Below are positions 42,182 to 50,138 of a stretch of 64,000 nucleotides of DNA, one piece after another (the stretch's first letter is position 1; each line of letters begins with the position of its first letter). The position numbers and the translations under genes are program-made. This DNA comes from Clostridia bacterium (GTDB taxonomy: Bacteria; Bacillota; Clostridia; Christensenellales; Aristaeellaceae): positions 99,044-163,043 of the forward strand of contig JAFPWH010000020.1 of NCBI GenBank assembly GCA_017395065.1, written 5' to 3'. Below the pieces are notes generated by a model that ran no database searches, was not told the DNA's origin, and saw only the letters and a program-made list of their open reading frames with translations.

Positions 42182-43118
42182 GTTTCATCACGTGCCGGTG
42201 CTGCTTGAGGAGTGCTTGAGCGGCCTTGACATAAAGCCCGGCGGCGTCTATCTGGACGGCACGCTGGGCGGCGGCGGCCATTCGCTGGAGATCCTCAAAC
42301 GCCTCGATACCGGCCATCTGTACGGCATCGACCGCGACGGCAAGGCGATCGAGGCCGCTTCCCTGCGCATTTCGCTGGCGGGACAGAGCGATAAATTCAC
42401 CGCCGTGCGCGGCAATTTTCACGACGCGAAGAAGCTGCTCTCCGAGCTTGGCGTAAACAAGCTGGACGGCGCGCTGCTGGATCTGGGCGTGAGCAGCCCC
42501 CAGCTGGACGAGGGCGAAAGGGGCTTTTCGTACCAGGGCGACAACCCCCTGGACATGCGCATGGACACCTCTGCCCCGACGACGGCGGCGGACATCGTAA
42601 ACACCGCGTCCGTCGAAGAACTGACCCGCATACTGCGCGAGTACGGCGAGGAAAACTGGGCCGTGCAGATTTCGCGCGTCATCGCGGACAGGCGAAAGCA
42701 AAGACCCATAACGACCACCGCGCAGCTGGTGGAGATCATCGACGCGGCCATACCCAAAAAGATACGCGCCCGCGACCCCTCGCACCCGGCAAGGCGCACC
42801 TTTCAGGCGCTCAGGATCGCCGTAAACGACGAGCTCGAGCCGCTGGACAGGGCGCTGCGCGACATCGCGTCCCTGCTCAAACCCGGCGGGCGCTTCTGCG
42901 TGATCGCCTTCCACTCGCTGGAAGACAGGATCGTTAAAAACTGCTTCAAAAACCTGGCCGATCCCTGCACCTGCCCGAAGAGCTTTCCCGTGTGCGTGTG
43001 CGGCAAAAAGCCCACAGTGAAGCTGATCACGGGCAAGCCCATAACGGCGGGCGAAAGGGAACTAAGCGAGAATCCCCGCGCGCGCAGCGCTACGCTGCGC
43101 GTCATAGAAGCGCTGTAA
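42174..43118 (+). CDS. rsmH: 16S rRNA (cytosine(1402)-N(4))-methyltransferase
   Basis: A 314-residue SAM-dependent methyltransferase (formerly MraW) that methylates N4 of C1402 in the decoding centre. Signature: FHHVPVLLEECLSGL, GGVYLDGTLGGGGHS (SAM loop), LLDLGVSSPQLD, DMRMD, RRTFQALRIAVN, GGRFCVIAFHSLEDRIVK. The gene overlaps dat by eight bases and is followed 24 bases later by rsmI. It is outside the division/cell-wall cluster (mraZ-rsmH-ftsL) where it usually lies. Confidence 0.96.
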   Translation: MAEFHHVPVLLEECLSGLDIKPGGVYLDGTLGGGGHSLEILKRLDTGHLYGIDRDGKAIEAASLRISLAGQSDKFTAVRGNFHDAKKLLSELGVNKLDGALLDLGVSSPQLDEGERGFSYQGDNPLDMRMDTSAPTTAADIVNTASVEELTRILREYGEENWAVQISRVIADRRKQRPITTTAQLVEIIDAAIPKKIRARDPSHPARRTFQALRIAVNDELEPLDRALRDIASLLKPGGRFCVIAFHSLEDRIVKNCFKNLADPCTCPKSFPVCVCGKKPTVKLITGKPITAGERELSENPRARSATLRVIEAL

Positions 43119-43142
43119 AAAACACAAAGGAAAGGCTAAAAA

Positions 43143-44015
43143 ATGCCCAAGCTCTTCGTGGTCGCGACCCCCATCGGAAACCTGGACGATCTGAGCCCCC
43201 GCATGAAGGAGGCTCTGAGCGAATGCGACCTGATCTGCGCGGAGGACACGCGCGTCACATCGAAGCTTACGCAGGTGCTGGGCGTCCGCAAGCCCATGAT
43301 CAGCTGTCACCGCCACAACGAGGACATAAAAAAGCAGGGCATCGTCGAGCGCATGCTGAGCGAAGACATGACCGTATCGCTGACCTGCGACGCGGGCACG
43401 CCCGGCATTTCCGACCCCGGGCAGGAGCTCGTGGCCGCGGCGTGGGACGCGGGCATAGAGATTATCCCCGTCTCCGGCCCGAGCGCGATCGTGACGGCGC
43501 TGAGCGTCAGCGGCTTCGACACGCGCAATTTCTCCTTCTACGGCTTTCTGCCGCGGGAAAACAAGGCGCTCTCGGAGGCGCTGGACGGCATAATACAGGC
43601 GGGCGTATCCCCCGCGGTCCTCTACGAAAGCCCCCACAGGGTCACGGAGCTTCTCGGCCACATCGCGCAGAAGCAGCCTTCCTCCCGGGTCACGGTGTGC
43701 TGCGACCTTACGAAAAAGTTCGAGCGCATCGACCGCGGGTGCGTTTCGCAGGTGCTGGAAACGCTCAGGCAAAACCCCAAGACGGAAAAGGGCGAATACT
43801 GCGTCGTGTGGGCTTTTGAAAAGGAAGGGCCCAAAGAAGCGCCCGAAGGCGCGCTTCTTTCGCCGGAGCTCAGGCTCGTGCAAAAGCTGCTGGACGGCAA
43901 GGAAACGGACGAGGCGACAGACGAACTCAAGCGCGAGGGCGTAAAGCGAAACGAGCTCTACCGCGCAAAGCTCGCCCTGCAGAAGCTGGCCGCGCGGCTT
44001 AACGAAGATACATGA
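43143..44015 (+). CDS. rsmI: 16S rRNA (cytidine(1402)-2'-O)-methyltransferase
   Basis: A 290-residue methyltransferase that methylates the 2'-OH of C1402, the same nucleotide modified by RsmH. Signature: LFVVATPIGNLDDLSPRMKE, DLICAEDTRVTSKLT, SCHRHNED, LTCDAGTPGISDPGQELV, GPSAIVTALSVSG, FYGFLP and ESPHRV. RBS AAAGGAAAGG between the genes. Being directly after rsmH makes a dedicated C1402 modification operon. Confidence 0.95.
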   Translation: MPKLFVVATPIGNLDDLSPRMKEALSECDLICAEDTRVTSKLTQVLGVRKPMISCHRHNEDIKKQGIVERMLSEDMTVSLTCDAGTPGISDPGQELVAAAWDAGIEIIPVSGPSAIVTALSVSGFDTRNFSFYGFLPRENKALSEALDGIIQAGVSPAVLYESPHRVTELLGHIAQKQPSSRVTVCCDLTKKFERIDRGCVSQVLETLRQNPKTEKGEYCVVWAFEKEGPKEAPEGALLSPELRLVQKLLDGKETDEATDELKREGVKRNELYRAKLALQKLAARLNEDT

Positions 44016-44034
44016 GCACGAAACAAAATATTCC

Positions 44035-44063
44035 TTGCAAGAAGCGGCAAGCGATGCTATAAT
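44035..44063 (+). promoter_or_regulatory. Sigma-A promoter of the Mrp gene
   Basis: TTGCAA (44035-44040), 17 bases, TATAAT (44058-44063). Confidence 0.78.
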
Positions 44064-44098
44064 GATGCGGAAACACAAATCAGATCCGGAGGAAGAAA

Positions 44099-44917
44099 AT
44101 GTCTGAATGCACGCACGACTGCTCCAGCTGCACAGCCAACTGTTCGAGCAGAGAAACCGAAATACAGAAAGAGAAGCTGAACGATCAGTCTTCCGTCAAA
44201 AAGCTGATCGCCGTGGTCAGCGGCAAGGGCGGCGTCGGCAAGAGCCTCGTCACCGGCCTGCTCGCGACCCTCAGCCAGCGCATGGGCTACAAAACCGCCA
44301 TCCTCGACGCGGACATGACCGGCCCGTCGATCCCCAAAATGTTCCGCTTCTCCAAGGAAGCGGGCAGCGACGACGTGTGCCTCTACCCCGCCGTGACCGC
44401 GACGGGCATAAACGTCATGAGCGTCAACCTCCTGCTCGAAAACGAGACCGACCCCGTCATCTGGAGGGGCCCGGTCATCGCGGGCACGGTCAAGCAGTTC
44501 TGGACGGACGTCAGCTGGGGCGACAACGACGTCATGTTCATCGACATGCCGCCGGGCACCGGCGATGTGCCCCTGACCGTGTTCCAGTCCCTGCCCGTGG
44601 ACGGCATCGTCATCGTGACCTCCCCGCAGGAGCTGGTCGGCATGGTCGTGCAGAAGGCGGTCAACATGGCCGAAATGATGAACGTGCCGGTGCTTGGCAT
44701 CGTGGAAAACATGAGCTACATCACCTGCCCCGACTGCGGCAAGAAGATCTTCCCCTACGGCGAAAGCCGCTTGAGCGAAGCAGCGAAGCTCGCAAAGACC
44801 GGCGTCACCGCGCAGCTGCCCATCAACCCCAAGCTCGCCGCCGCCTGCGACAAGGGCATGATCGAGCTGTTCGAGGGCGACTGGCTGGACAAGCTGGCCG
44901 CGCAGATATTGAAGTAA
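44099..44917 (+). CDS. Mrp/NBP35-family P-loop ATPase with N-terminal cysteine motif
   Basis: A 272-residue iron-sulfur carrier of the Mrp/ApbC/NBP35 group. The deviant Walker A SGKGGVGKS is at about 40-48, DADMTGPSIPKM follows, and FIDMPPGTGDVPL is Walker B. YITCPDCGKKIF supplies the CxxC that binds a bridging [4Fe-4S] cluster in the dimer. The N-terminus has four cysteines (residues 4, 8, 11, 15), similar in spirit to the eukaryotic-type Nbp35 ferredoxin-like motif, absent from short bacterial Mrp proteins. Likely role: loading Fe-S clusters into enzymes such as IspG. GGAGGA before the ATG; own promoter. Confidence 0.9.
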   Translation: MSECTHDCSSCTANCSSRETEIQKEKLNDQSSVKKLIAVVSGKGGVGKSLVTGLLATLSQRMGYKTAILDADMTGPSIPKMFRFSKEAGSDDVCLYPAVTATGINVMSVNLLLENETDPVIWRGPVIAGTVKQFWTDVSWGDNDVMFIDMPPGTGDVPLTVFQSLPVDGIVIVTSPQELVGMVVQKAVNMAEMMNVPVLGIVENMSYITCPDCGKKIFPYGESRLSEAAKLAKTGVTAQLPINPKLAAACDKGMIELFEGDWLDKLAAQILK

Positions 44918-44980
44918 CCCCCACAGCATCAAAACCGGCCCCTGCCGGGTATGAGATAGAACTTTACGGAGGAAACACAC

Positions 44981-45964
44981 ATGGCAAAAATCATCGGCTC
45001 TTCCTTACCGAATATCCCCTGGCAGGACAGACCCGAGGGCTGTTCGGACGCGGTTTGGCGCTACAGCATGAACCCCATCGTGCCCCGCAACGCCGTTCCC
45101 TGCGCGAATTCCATCTTCAACAGCGCCGTCGTGCCCTTTGAGGGCGAGTTCGCGGGCGTGTTCCGCGTGGACGACAAGCGCCGCGAGATGCGCATCCACT
45201 CCGCCCATTCCAAGGACGGCATCCATTGGAACATCGATCCCGAACCCTTCAACCTGCTTAATCCCCAGGCCGAGGAAGTCGGCGGCTTCGTGTACGGGTA
45301 CGATCCGCGCTGCTGCAAGATCGGCGACGAATGGGTCGTCACCTGGTGCAACTGGTACCACGGCCCCACGATCGGCGTGGCCACCACCACCGATTTCAAG
45401 ACCTACTTCCAGAAGGAAAACGCCTTTTTGCCCTTCAACAGAAACGGCGTCATGTTCCCCGAGAAGATCAACGGCAACTACGCCATGCTCTCCCGCCCCT
45501 CCGACAACGGCCATACGCCCTTCGGCGACATCTACTACAGCGAGTCGCCCGACCTGTGCTACTGGGGCAAGCACCGCTACGTGATGGGCACCAAGGGCGG
45601 CTGGCAGTCCACGAAGATCGGCGCCGGCCCGATCCCGATCAAGACCGACGAGGGCTGGTTGCTCTTCTACCACGGCGTGCTGACCAGCTGCAACGGCTTC
45701 GTGTATTCCTTCGGCGCGTGCCTGCTCGATCTGGACAAGCCCTGGAAGGTCATCTACCGCACCGAGCCCTACCTGCTCAGCCCCCAGATGCCCTACGAGC
45801 AGATCGGCGACGTGCCCAACGTAGCCTTCCCCTGCGCGGCGCTGACCGACGCGGACACCGGCCGCATCGCCATCTACTACGGCGGCGCGGACACGGTCAT
45901 CTGCATGGCCTTCACGAAGGTGGACGAGGTCGTGGACTTCATCAAGAAAAACAGCAAAGTCTGA
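44981..45964 (+). CDS. Glycoside hydrolase family 130 beta-mannoside phosphorylase
   Basis: A 327-residue five-bladed propeller enzyme that phosphorolyses beta-1,4-linked mannosides to alpha-mannose 1-phosphate. Motifs: [38 protein letters not shown] near residue 105, [43 protein letters not shown] and [12 protein letters not shown]. The GH130 subfamily, mannosylglucose or mannooligosaccharide type, cannot be settled here. No signal peptide. It complements the GH94 phosphorylase in an energy-saving cytosolic route for mannan- and glucan-derived oligosaccharides. CGGAGG before ATG; a terminator follows. Confidence 0.9.
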   Translation: MAKIIGSSLPNIPWQDRPEGCSDAVWRYSMNPIVPRNAVPCANSIFNSAVVPFEGEFAGVFRVDDKRREMRIHSAHSKDGIHWNIDPEPFNLLNPQAEEVGGFVYGYDPRCCKIGDEWVVTWCNWYHGPTIGVATTTDFKTYFQKENAFLPFNRNGVMFPEKINGNYAMLSRPSDNGHTPFGDIYYSESPDLCYWGKHRYVMGTKGGWQSTKIGAGPIPIKTDEGWLLFYHGVLTSCNGFVYSFGACLLDLDKPWKVIYRTEPYLLSPQMPYEQIGDVPNVAFPCAALTDADTGRIAIYYGGADTVICMAFTKVDEVVDFIKKNSKV

Positions 45965-45977
45965 TAAAAACGGAAAG

Positions 45978-46012
45978 CGGGCTGCCCGGCTGAGTTTGGG
46001 CAGCCCATTTTA
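45978..46012 (+). terminator. Terminator after GH130
   Basis: GGGCTGCCC pairs with GGGCAGCCC, followed by ATTTTACTT. It ends only a few bases before the LCP start codon. Confidence 0.72.
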
Positions 46013-46017
46013 CTTAA

Positions 46018-47118
46018 ATGTATTACGACAGACCGAAAAAGCGCAGCGAAAAGAAAGCCGCCAAAAAGCCGGGCCGCCCCGCAAGGGTCCCGTCGAGGCC
46101 CGCGCGCAGGCCGAAGAGCGCAAGGAGCGTTAAAAAGCGCGCGCCCGCGGGCCGCTCGTCCCGCGTGGTCAGCGCGCCGAGGCGCAAAAGGCACCTGCTG
46201 CTCAAGGGCTTTGTCGCGCTCGTTCTGCTCATAGCGCTCGGCGCGATCGGGCTGTATTTTCTGCCGGTCGCTTCTCTGGGCTCCCAGAAGGCGCCGGGCG
46301 CGTTTCAGAGCCTGCCCAAGGGCTACACGCACGTGCTTTTGATAGGCTTGGACACCAATTCCTACGACACCAGCCGTTCCGACACGATGGTCGTGCTGTC
46401 CGTGGGCAAGGGCCGCGCGCTGCTTACCTCGCTTCAGAGGGACACGGGCGTTAAAATCGAGGGCAGGACCGGCCTTCACCGCTTGAACGCCGCCTACAAC
46501 TACGGCGGCGCGGACACGCTGCTGGAGACCGTGAACCGCAATTTCGGCCTCGACCTGAGCCTGTACATGCTGGTGGATTACGAAAGCTTTCCGGAGCTGA
46601 TCGACCTGATCGGCGGCGTGGACATCGAGGGCGTGACCGACGCGGAGATCGAACCGCTCAACCACAACGTGCGCGACGTTCTGCGCCGCAGGTACGACAA
46701 AGGCGAGCTTACCTGGGACGAGATCACGCTGATGTACCTGCGGGAAGAGCTGACCAAGGGAGGAAACCTGCACCTGGACGGCCTGCAGGCGCTGGGCTAC
46801 GCCCGCATACGCAAGACCGACAGCGACTATATGCGAACCCTCCGGCAGCGCAAGATCCTGACCGCGGCGCTCAAAAGCCTTAAAAACAGCGGCCCCGTGT
46901 CGCTCGTTCGCTTCGCCGCAAAGAGCCTCAACGTCATCGAAACCAACATGAACCTGTTTCAGCTTTTGTCGCTGGGCGAAAAGGCGCTTCTGGCCTCCGA
47001 AATCGAGCAGATGCGTTTGCCCGTGAGCGGCACGTTCAGGGACGACGGCGGCATGTTTTACGACGTGGACTACCGAAAGAACTACGAAGCGTTCCTGCGC
47101 TTCGTCTACGGCGAATAG
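46018..47118 (+). CDS. LytR-CpsA-Psr (LCP) family wall-polymer transferase
   Basis: A 366-residue membrane-anchored enzyme that moves undecaprenyl-linked glycopolymers onto peptidoglycan. A basic cytosolic N-terminus (~60 residues, Lys/Arg/Pro-rich) precedes one helix (LLKGFVALVLLIALGAIGLYFLP). The LCP domain has HVLLIGLDTNSYDTSRSDTMVV, LTSLQRDTGVKIEGRTGLHRLNAAY in pieces, YMLVDYESFPELIDLIGGVDIEG and LQALGYARIRKTDSDYMRTLRQ. The Asp and Arg residues that bind the pyrophosphate are kept. No Shine-Dalgarno sequence is visible before ATG 46018, and a terminator hairpin ends just upstream, so the true start may be internal (for example GTG 46165) or the gene may be read through. Confidence 0.88.
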   Translation: MYYDRPKKRSEKKAAKKPGRPARVPSRPARRPKSARSVKKRAPAGRSSRVVSAPRRKRHLLLKGFVALVLLIALGAIGLYFLPVASLGSQKAPGAFQSLPKGYTHVLLIGLDTNSYDTSRSDTMVVLSVGKGRALLTSLQRDTGVKIEGRTGLHRLNAAYNYGGADTLLETVNRNFGLDLSLYMLVDYESFPELIDLIGGVDIEGVTDAEIEPLNHNVRDVLRRRYDKGELTWDEITLMYLREELTKGGNLHLDGLQALGYARIRKTDSDYMRTLRQRKILTAALKSLKNSGPVSLVRFAAKSLNVIETNMNLFQLLSLGEKALLASEIEQMRLPVSGTFRDDGGMFYDVDYRKNYEAFLRFVYGE

Positions 47119-47157
47119 CCTTTTTCCCGACCGACCCGAAAAAGGGAGGAAATCCGA

Positions 47158-48387
47158 ATGAAAACCTTCAAACGCTGCGTGTCTTTGGTGCTTGTTTCGC
47201 TCCTTCTGTCCTCTTGTGCGCTGAGCGAGGATTGGCTCAGCGCCCTCTTCGGCAACGTAAACGGCCCGCGCCTCAGCTTCGTGGCCGTACCGGACGAGGC
47301 GTTCACTTCCGAAAACGGCCGCGTGCTCGCGGCGACGGCGGACGGGCAGTACGCGGTGATCCTGAGTAAGCAGTGCCCCTACATCTGGAGCATGAACGAG
47401 CAAAAGCGCATTCAGCTCAGCTTCGAAAGCGAGGAAGATCTGGCCGAACTGAACTTAAGGGCCGATACCTCGGCGCTCATGAGCGCGCCGACGGGCGAAT
47501 CGAAGGAGCAGCGGGAAAAGCGGCAGGAGGAGCTCGTCCGGAAAAAGCAGGCCTACCTTCAGGAAAAGGGCATCGAAATGTTCATGTGCTTCGAGGACGC
47601 CGTGGAATGCTACGGCGGCGTCGTAGGCGTGGACGCCGCGGCGGACTGCATCGCGCAGAGATACGCGATCTTTACGGCAAGCCGCTTCGGCGTGCGCTTT
47701 CTGTGCGACATGCGCACCGGCCGCTGCCGCCTGATCTACGACACGTTTACGACGCTGTGCGAAGACCGGCTGCTGACGGACAGGGGCATCGAATCGATCG
47801 AAACGGGCGAAAGCCATATCCCTTCCTACGAACAGATCGACGGGGAAAAACTGTCTTTGGCCGGCCAACCCAACGCCATCATGCTCCTTAAGGACGACAG
47901 CGTGCTTTTGCTCTTCCCCGGCAGCGAGATCAAACGGGAAAGCTTCAGCCGCGAGACGTATCTGTTCGACGTTGCGCCCGGGTGGACGCGCGCGCTGGAT
48001 CTTGGCGAGTTTCCGCTTTCTATGGAGCCGCGGACGCTGACCCTTACGTGGAACGAAAAGTACGCCGCGGCGCACTATCTGTCACCCTACGTCGCCGGCG
48101 ACACCATGATCCTGGACCGTGAAAGCGGAGAGGTCAAGCCGATCGGCGCGGACGAGCTTATGCTCTTTGCCTCGACGGAGGACAGCTTCATCTGCTACGA
48201 CCTGAAGAAATCCACGCTCGTACTGCTTAACCCCGAAACGCTTGAAAGAAGCAGCCTGTCCGTCTCCGGCTACCCGTCGGGCGGCCCGCTCCCCCTGACC
48301 GTGGTCAGCTCGGTCGTCGGAAACGGCGAAGGCAAGTACTTCGTTCAAAGGGAGCTCGTCAGGGGCTATTTCGAGCTCGTGCAATGA
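47158..48387 (+). CDS. Hypothetical lipoprotein
   Basis: A 409-residue protein with a lipoprotein signal peptide (MKTFKRCVSLVLVSLLLSSC, lipobox LSSC). The mature region has repeated strand-turn segments (GRVLAATADGQYAVILSK, YAAAHYLSPYVAGDTMILDR, FICYDLKKSTLVLLNPET) that suggest a beta-propeller. A basic helical insert (QREKRQEELVRKKQAYLQEK) occurs at about 115-140. No named family. AGGGAGG before the ATG, 39 bases after the LCP gene, so probably co-transcribed with it; a shared wall function is possible. Confidence 0.78.
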   Translation: MKTFKRCVSLVLVSLLLSSCALSEDWLSALFGNVNGPRLSFVAVPDEAFTSENGRVLAATADGQYAVILSKQCPYIWSMNEQKRIQLSFESEEDLAELNLRADTSALMSAPTGESKEQREKRQEELVRKKQAYLQEKGIEMFMCFEDAVECYGGVVGVDAAADCIAQRYAIFTASRFGVRFLCDMRTGRCRLIYDTFTTLCEDRLLTDRGIESIETGESHIPSYEQIDGEKLSLAGQPNAIMLLKDDSVLLLFPGSEIKRESFSRETYLFDVAPGWTRALDLGEFPLSMEPRTLTLTWNEKYAAAHYLSPYVAGDTMILDRESGEVKPIGADELMLFASTEDSFICYDLKKSTLVLLNPETLERSSLSVSGYPSGGPLPLTVVSSVVGNGEGKYFVQRELVRGYFELVQ

Positions 48388-48418
48388 AAAACAATAAACC
48401 GAAAGGACTGATTCCGTC

Positions 48419-49915
48419 ATGAAAAACGCAAGCCTCATCCTCGACAGGGATTACGCCGTCTCAAAGGTGGACAAGCGCGTGTTCGGCTCGTTTCTGGAGC
48501 ATCTGGGCAGGGCGGTCTACACCGGCATATACGAACCCGGCCATCCCACGGCCGACGAAAACGGCCTAAGGCGCGACGTGATCGATCTGGTCAGGCGCCT
48601 GAACGTGCCCATCGTGCGCTATCCGGGCGGCAACTTCGTAAGCGGCTTCAAATGGGAAGACAGCGTCGGCCCGGACCGCCCAAAGCGCCTCGACCTCGCC
48701 TGGAAGACGACCGAGCCCAATTCCTTCGGCCTGCACGAGTTTGTCGATTGGTGCAAAAAGGCCGGCGCGGAGCCCATGTACGCGATCAATCTGGGCACCC
48801 GCGGCCCCATGGAGGCCAAGGAGGTCGTGGAGTATTCGAACCACGCTTCCGGCACGTTCTTAAGCGACCTGCGCGTCAAAAACGGCGCGAAGGACCCCTT
48901 CGGCATAAAGCTCTGGTGTCTGGGCAACGAAATGGACGGTCCCTGGCAGATGGGCTCCAAGACCGCCTACGAGTACGGCCGCGTCGCAAACGAGGCCTCC
49001 AAGATGATGAAGTGGGTGGACCCGTCCATCGAGACCGTGGCCTGCGGCTCCTCCGGCAGCGGCATGCCCACCTTCGGCGAATGGGAGTACCGCATGCTGG
49101 ACGAGTGCTACGACAACGTGGACTACGTGTCGCTGCACCGCTACTACGGAAACCCCCACAACGACACGCCGGACTTCCTCGCAAGCACCATGGATCTAAG
49201 CGACTTCATCAAGACCGTCGCCTGCATCTGTGACAGCATCAAGGGCAAAAAGCACTCCAAAAAGCAGGTCAACCTGTCTTTGGACGAGTGGAACGTGTGG
49301 TATCACTCCCACAGCGACGATCAGACCATCTACAAAAACGAGCCCTGGGGCACGGCGCTTCACCTGCTGGAGGACGTGTACAACTTCGAGGACGCGCTTT
49401 TGGTCGGCCTTATGCTGATCACGATCCTCAAAAACGCGGACAGGGTCAAGGTGGCCTGCCTTGCGCAATTGGTCAACGTCATCGCGCCGATCATGACCCG
49501 CAAGGGCGGCGGCGCCTGGGCGCAGACGACGTTCTATCCGCTGATGCAGGCGAGCACGTACGGCAGGGGCGTGAGCCTCCAAACGATCGTTCAATGCGAA
49601 AAGAGCGACACGAAGCACTACACCGACGTGCCCGCGGTCGACGCCGCGGCGGTGCTGGGCGACGACGGAAGCCTGACCGTCTTCGCCGTGAACCGCTCCC
49701 TCGACGAGGACACCGCGCTCAGCCTCGACTTGAGAGGCTTCGGAGAAGTGAAATTCACCGCCCACAGCGTGCTCACCCACAGCGACATGAAGGCCGTCAA
49801 CACCGAAAGCAACCCCAACGAAGTGATTCCCGGGGACGTAAAGCCCGACCTCACCGAAGGCAAAGTCCTCCTGCCCAAGGCCAGCTGGAACGTGCTGCGC
49901 TTCGGGAAGGAATAA
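48419..49915 (+). CDS. Alpha-L-arabinofuranosidase, glycoside hydrolase family 51
   Basis: A 498-residue cytosolic enzyme removing arabinofuranose from arabino-oligosaccharides. It opens with the GH51 signature VFGSFLEHLGRAVYTGIYEP, then VRYPGGNFVSGFKWEDSVGP. The acid/base is in CLGNEMDGPWQMG near residue 170, and the nucleophile in SLDEWNVWY near 290. The C-terminal beta domain carries YGRGVSLQTIVQC. No signal peptide. It is likely the partner of the GH43 enzyme on arabinan fragments. RBS AAAGGA with a long spacer; it follows the lipoprotein gene by 31 bases. Confidence 0.94.
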   Translation: MKNASLILDRDYAVSKVDKRVFGSFLEHLGRAVYTGIYEPGHPTADENGLRRDVIDLVRRLNVPIVRYPGGNFVSGFKWEDSVGPDRPKRLDLAWKTTEPNSFGLHEFVDWCKKAGAEPMYAINLGTRGPMEAKEVVEYSNHASGTFLSDLRVKNGAKDPFGIKLWCLGNEMDGPWQMGSKTAYEYGRVANEASKMMKWVDPSIETVACGSSGSGMPTFGEWEYRMLDECYDNVDYVSLHRYYGNPHNDTPDFLASTMDLSDFIKTVACICDSIKGKKHSKKQVNLSLDEWNVWYHSHSDDQTIYKNEPWGTALHLLEDVYNFEDALLVGLMLITILKNADRVKVACLAQLVNVIAPIMTRKGGGAWAQTTFYPLMQASTYGRGVSLQTIVQCEKSDTKHYTDVPAVDAAAVLGDDGSLTVFAVNRSLDEDTALSLDLRGFGEVKFTAHSVLTHSDMKAVNTESNPNEVIPGDVKPDLTEGKVLLPKASWNVLRFGKE

Positions 49916-49940
49916 ACTTTCCGATCATTTTTGCTTTCCG

Positions 49941-49995
49941 AAAAGGTGTGTGCACACCTTTTCTAAAAGTATCGCACGATCGAATCCGCATAAAA
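49941..49995. repeat. Left boundary repeat of the AAA+/DUF4143 cassette
   Basis: A ~55-base element starting with an interrupted palindrome, arms AAAAGGTGTG and CACACCTTTT around TG, core GTGTGTGCACACC at 49946-49958, followed by a less conserved tail ending AATCCGCATAAAA. A direct repeat of the element is at 51421-51473. Confidence 0.85.
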
Positions 49996-50059
49996 TGCCG
50001 TTTTCACGGCACTCCCCACCGTTTCGCCGGCACCGGAAGCTCTCTCCGGCTGCCGGTGC

Positions 50060-50088
50060 TTGACTTTTTGCCCGCTTTTTTGTATAAT
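50060..50088 (+). promoter_or_regulatory. Sigma-A promoter of the AAA+/DUF4143 gene
   Basis: TTGACT (50060-50065), 17 bases, TATAAT (50083-50088), inside the repeat-bounded cassette. Confidence 0.78.
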
Positions 50089-50096
50089 TATTTCAG

Positions 50097-50126
50097 AAAA
50101 CAGTGTGTGCACACCATTTTTGAAAA
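50097..50126. repeat. Internal copy of the GTGTGCACAC element in the leader
   Basis: The same 13-base core GTGTGTGCACACC (50103-50115), with flanking A and T tracts, lies between the promoter and the start codon. Here the tail after the core is not conserved. It could serve as operator or as a recognition site. Confidence 0.8.
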
Positions 50127-50138
50127 CAGGAGCGCTGT

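Noticed and set aside
49946..49958. GTGTGTGCACACC as a mere terminator stem
   Set aside because: The same core appears in the 5' leader of the ATPase and at both cassette ends, and the similarity extends beyond the stem in the outer copies.
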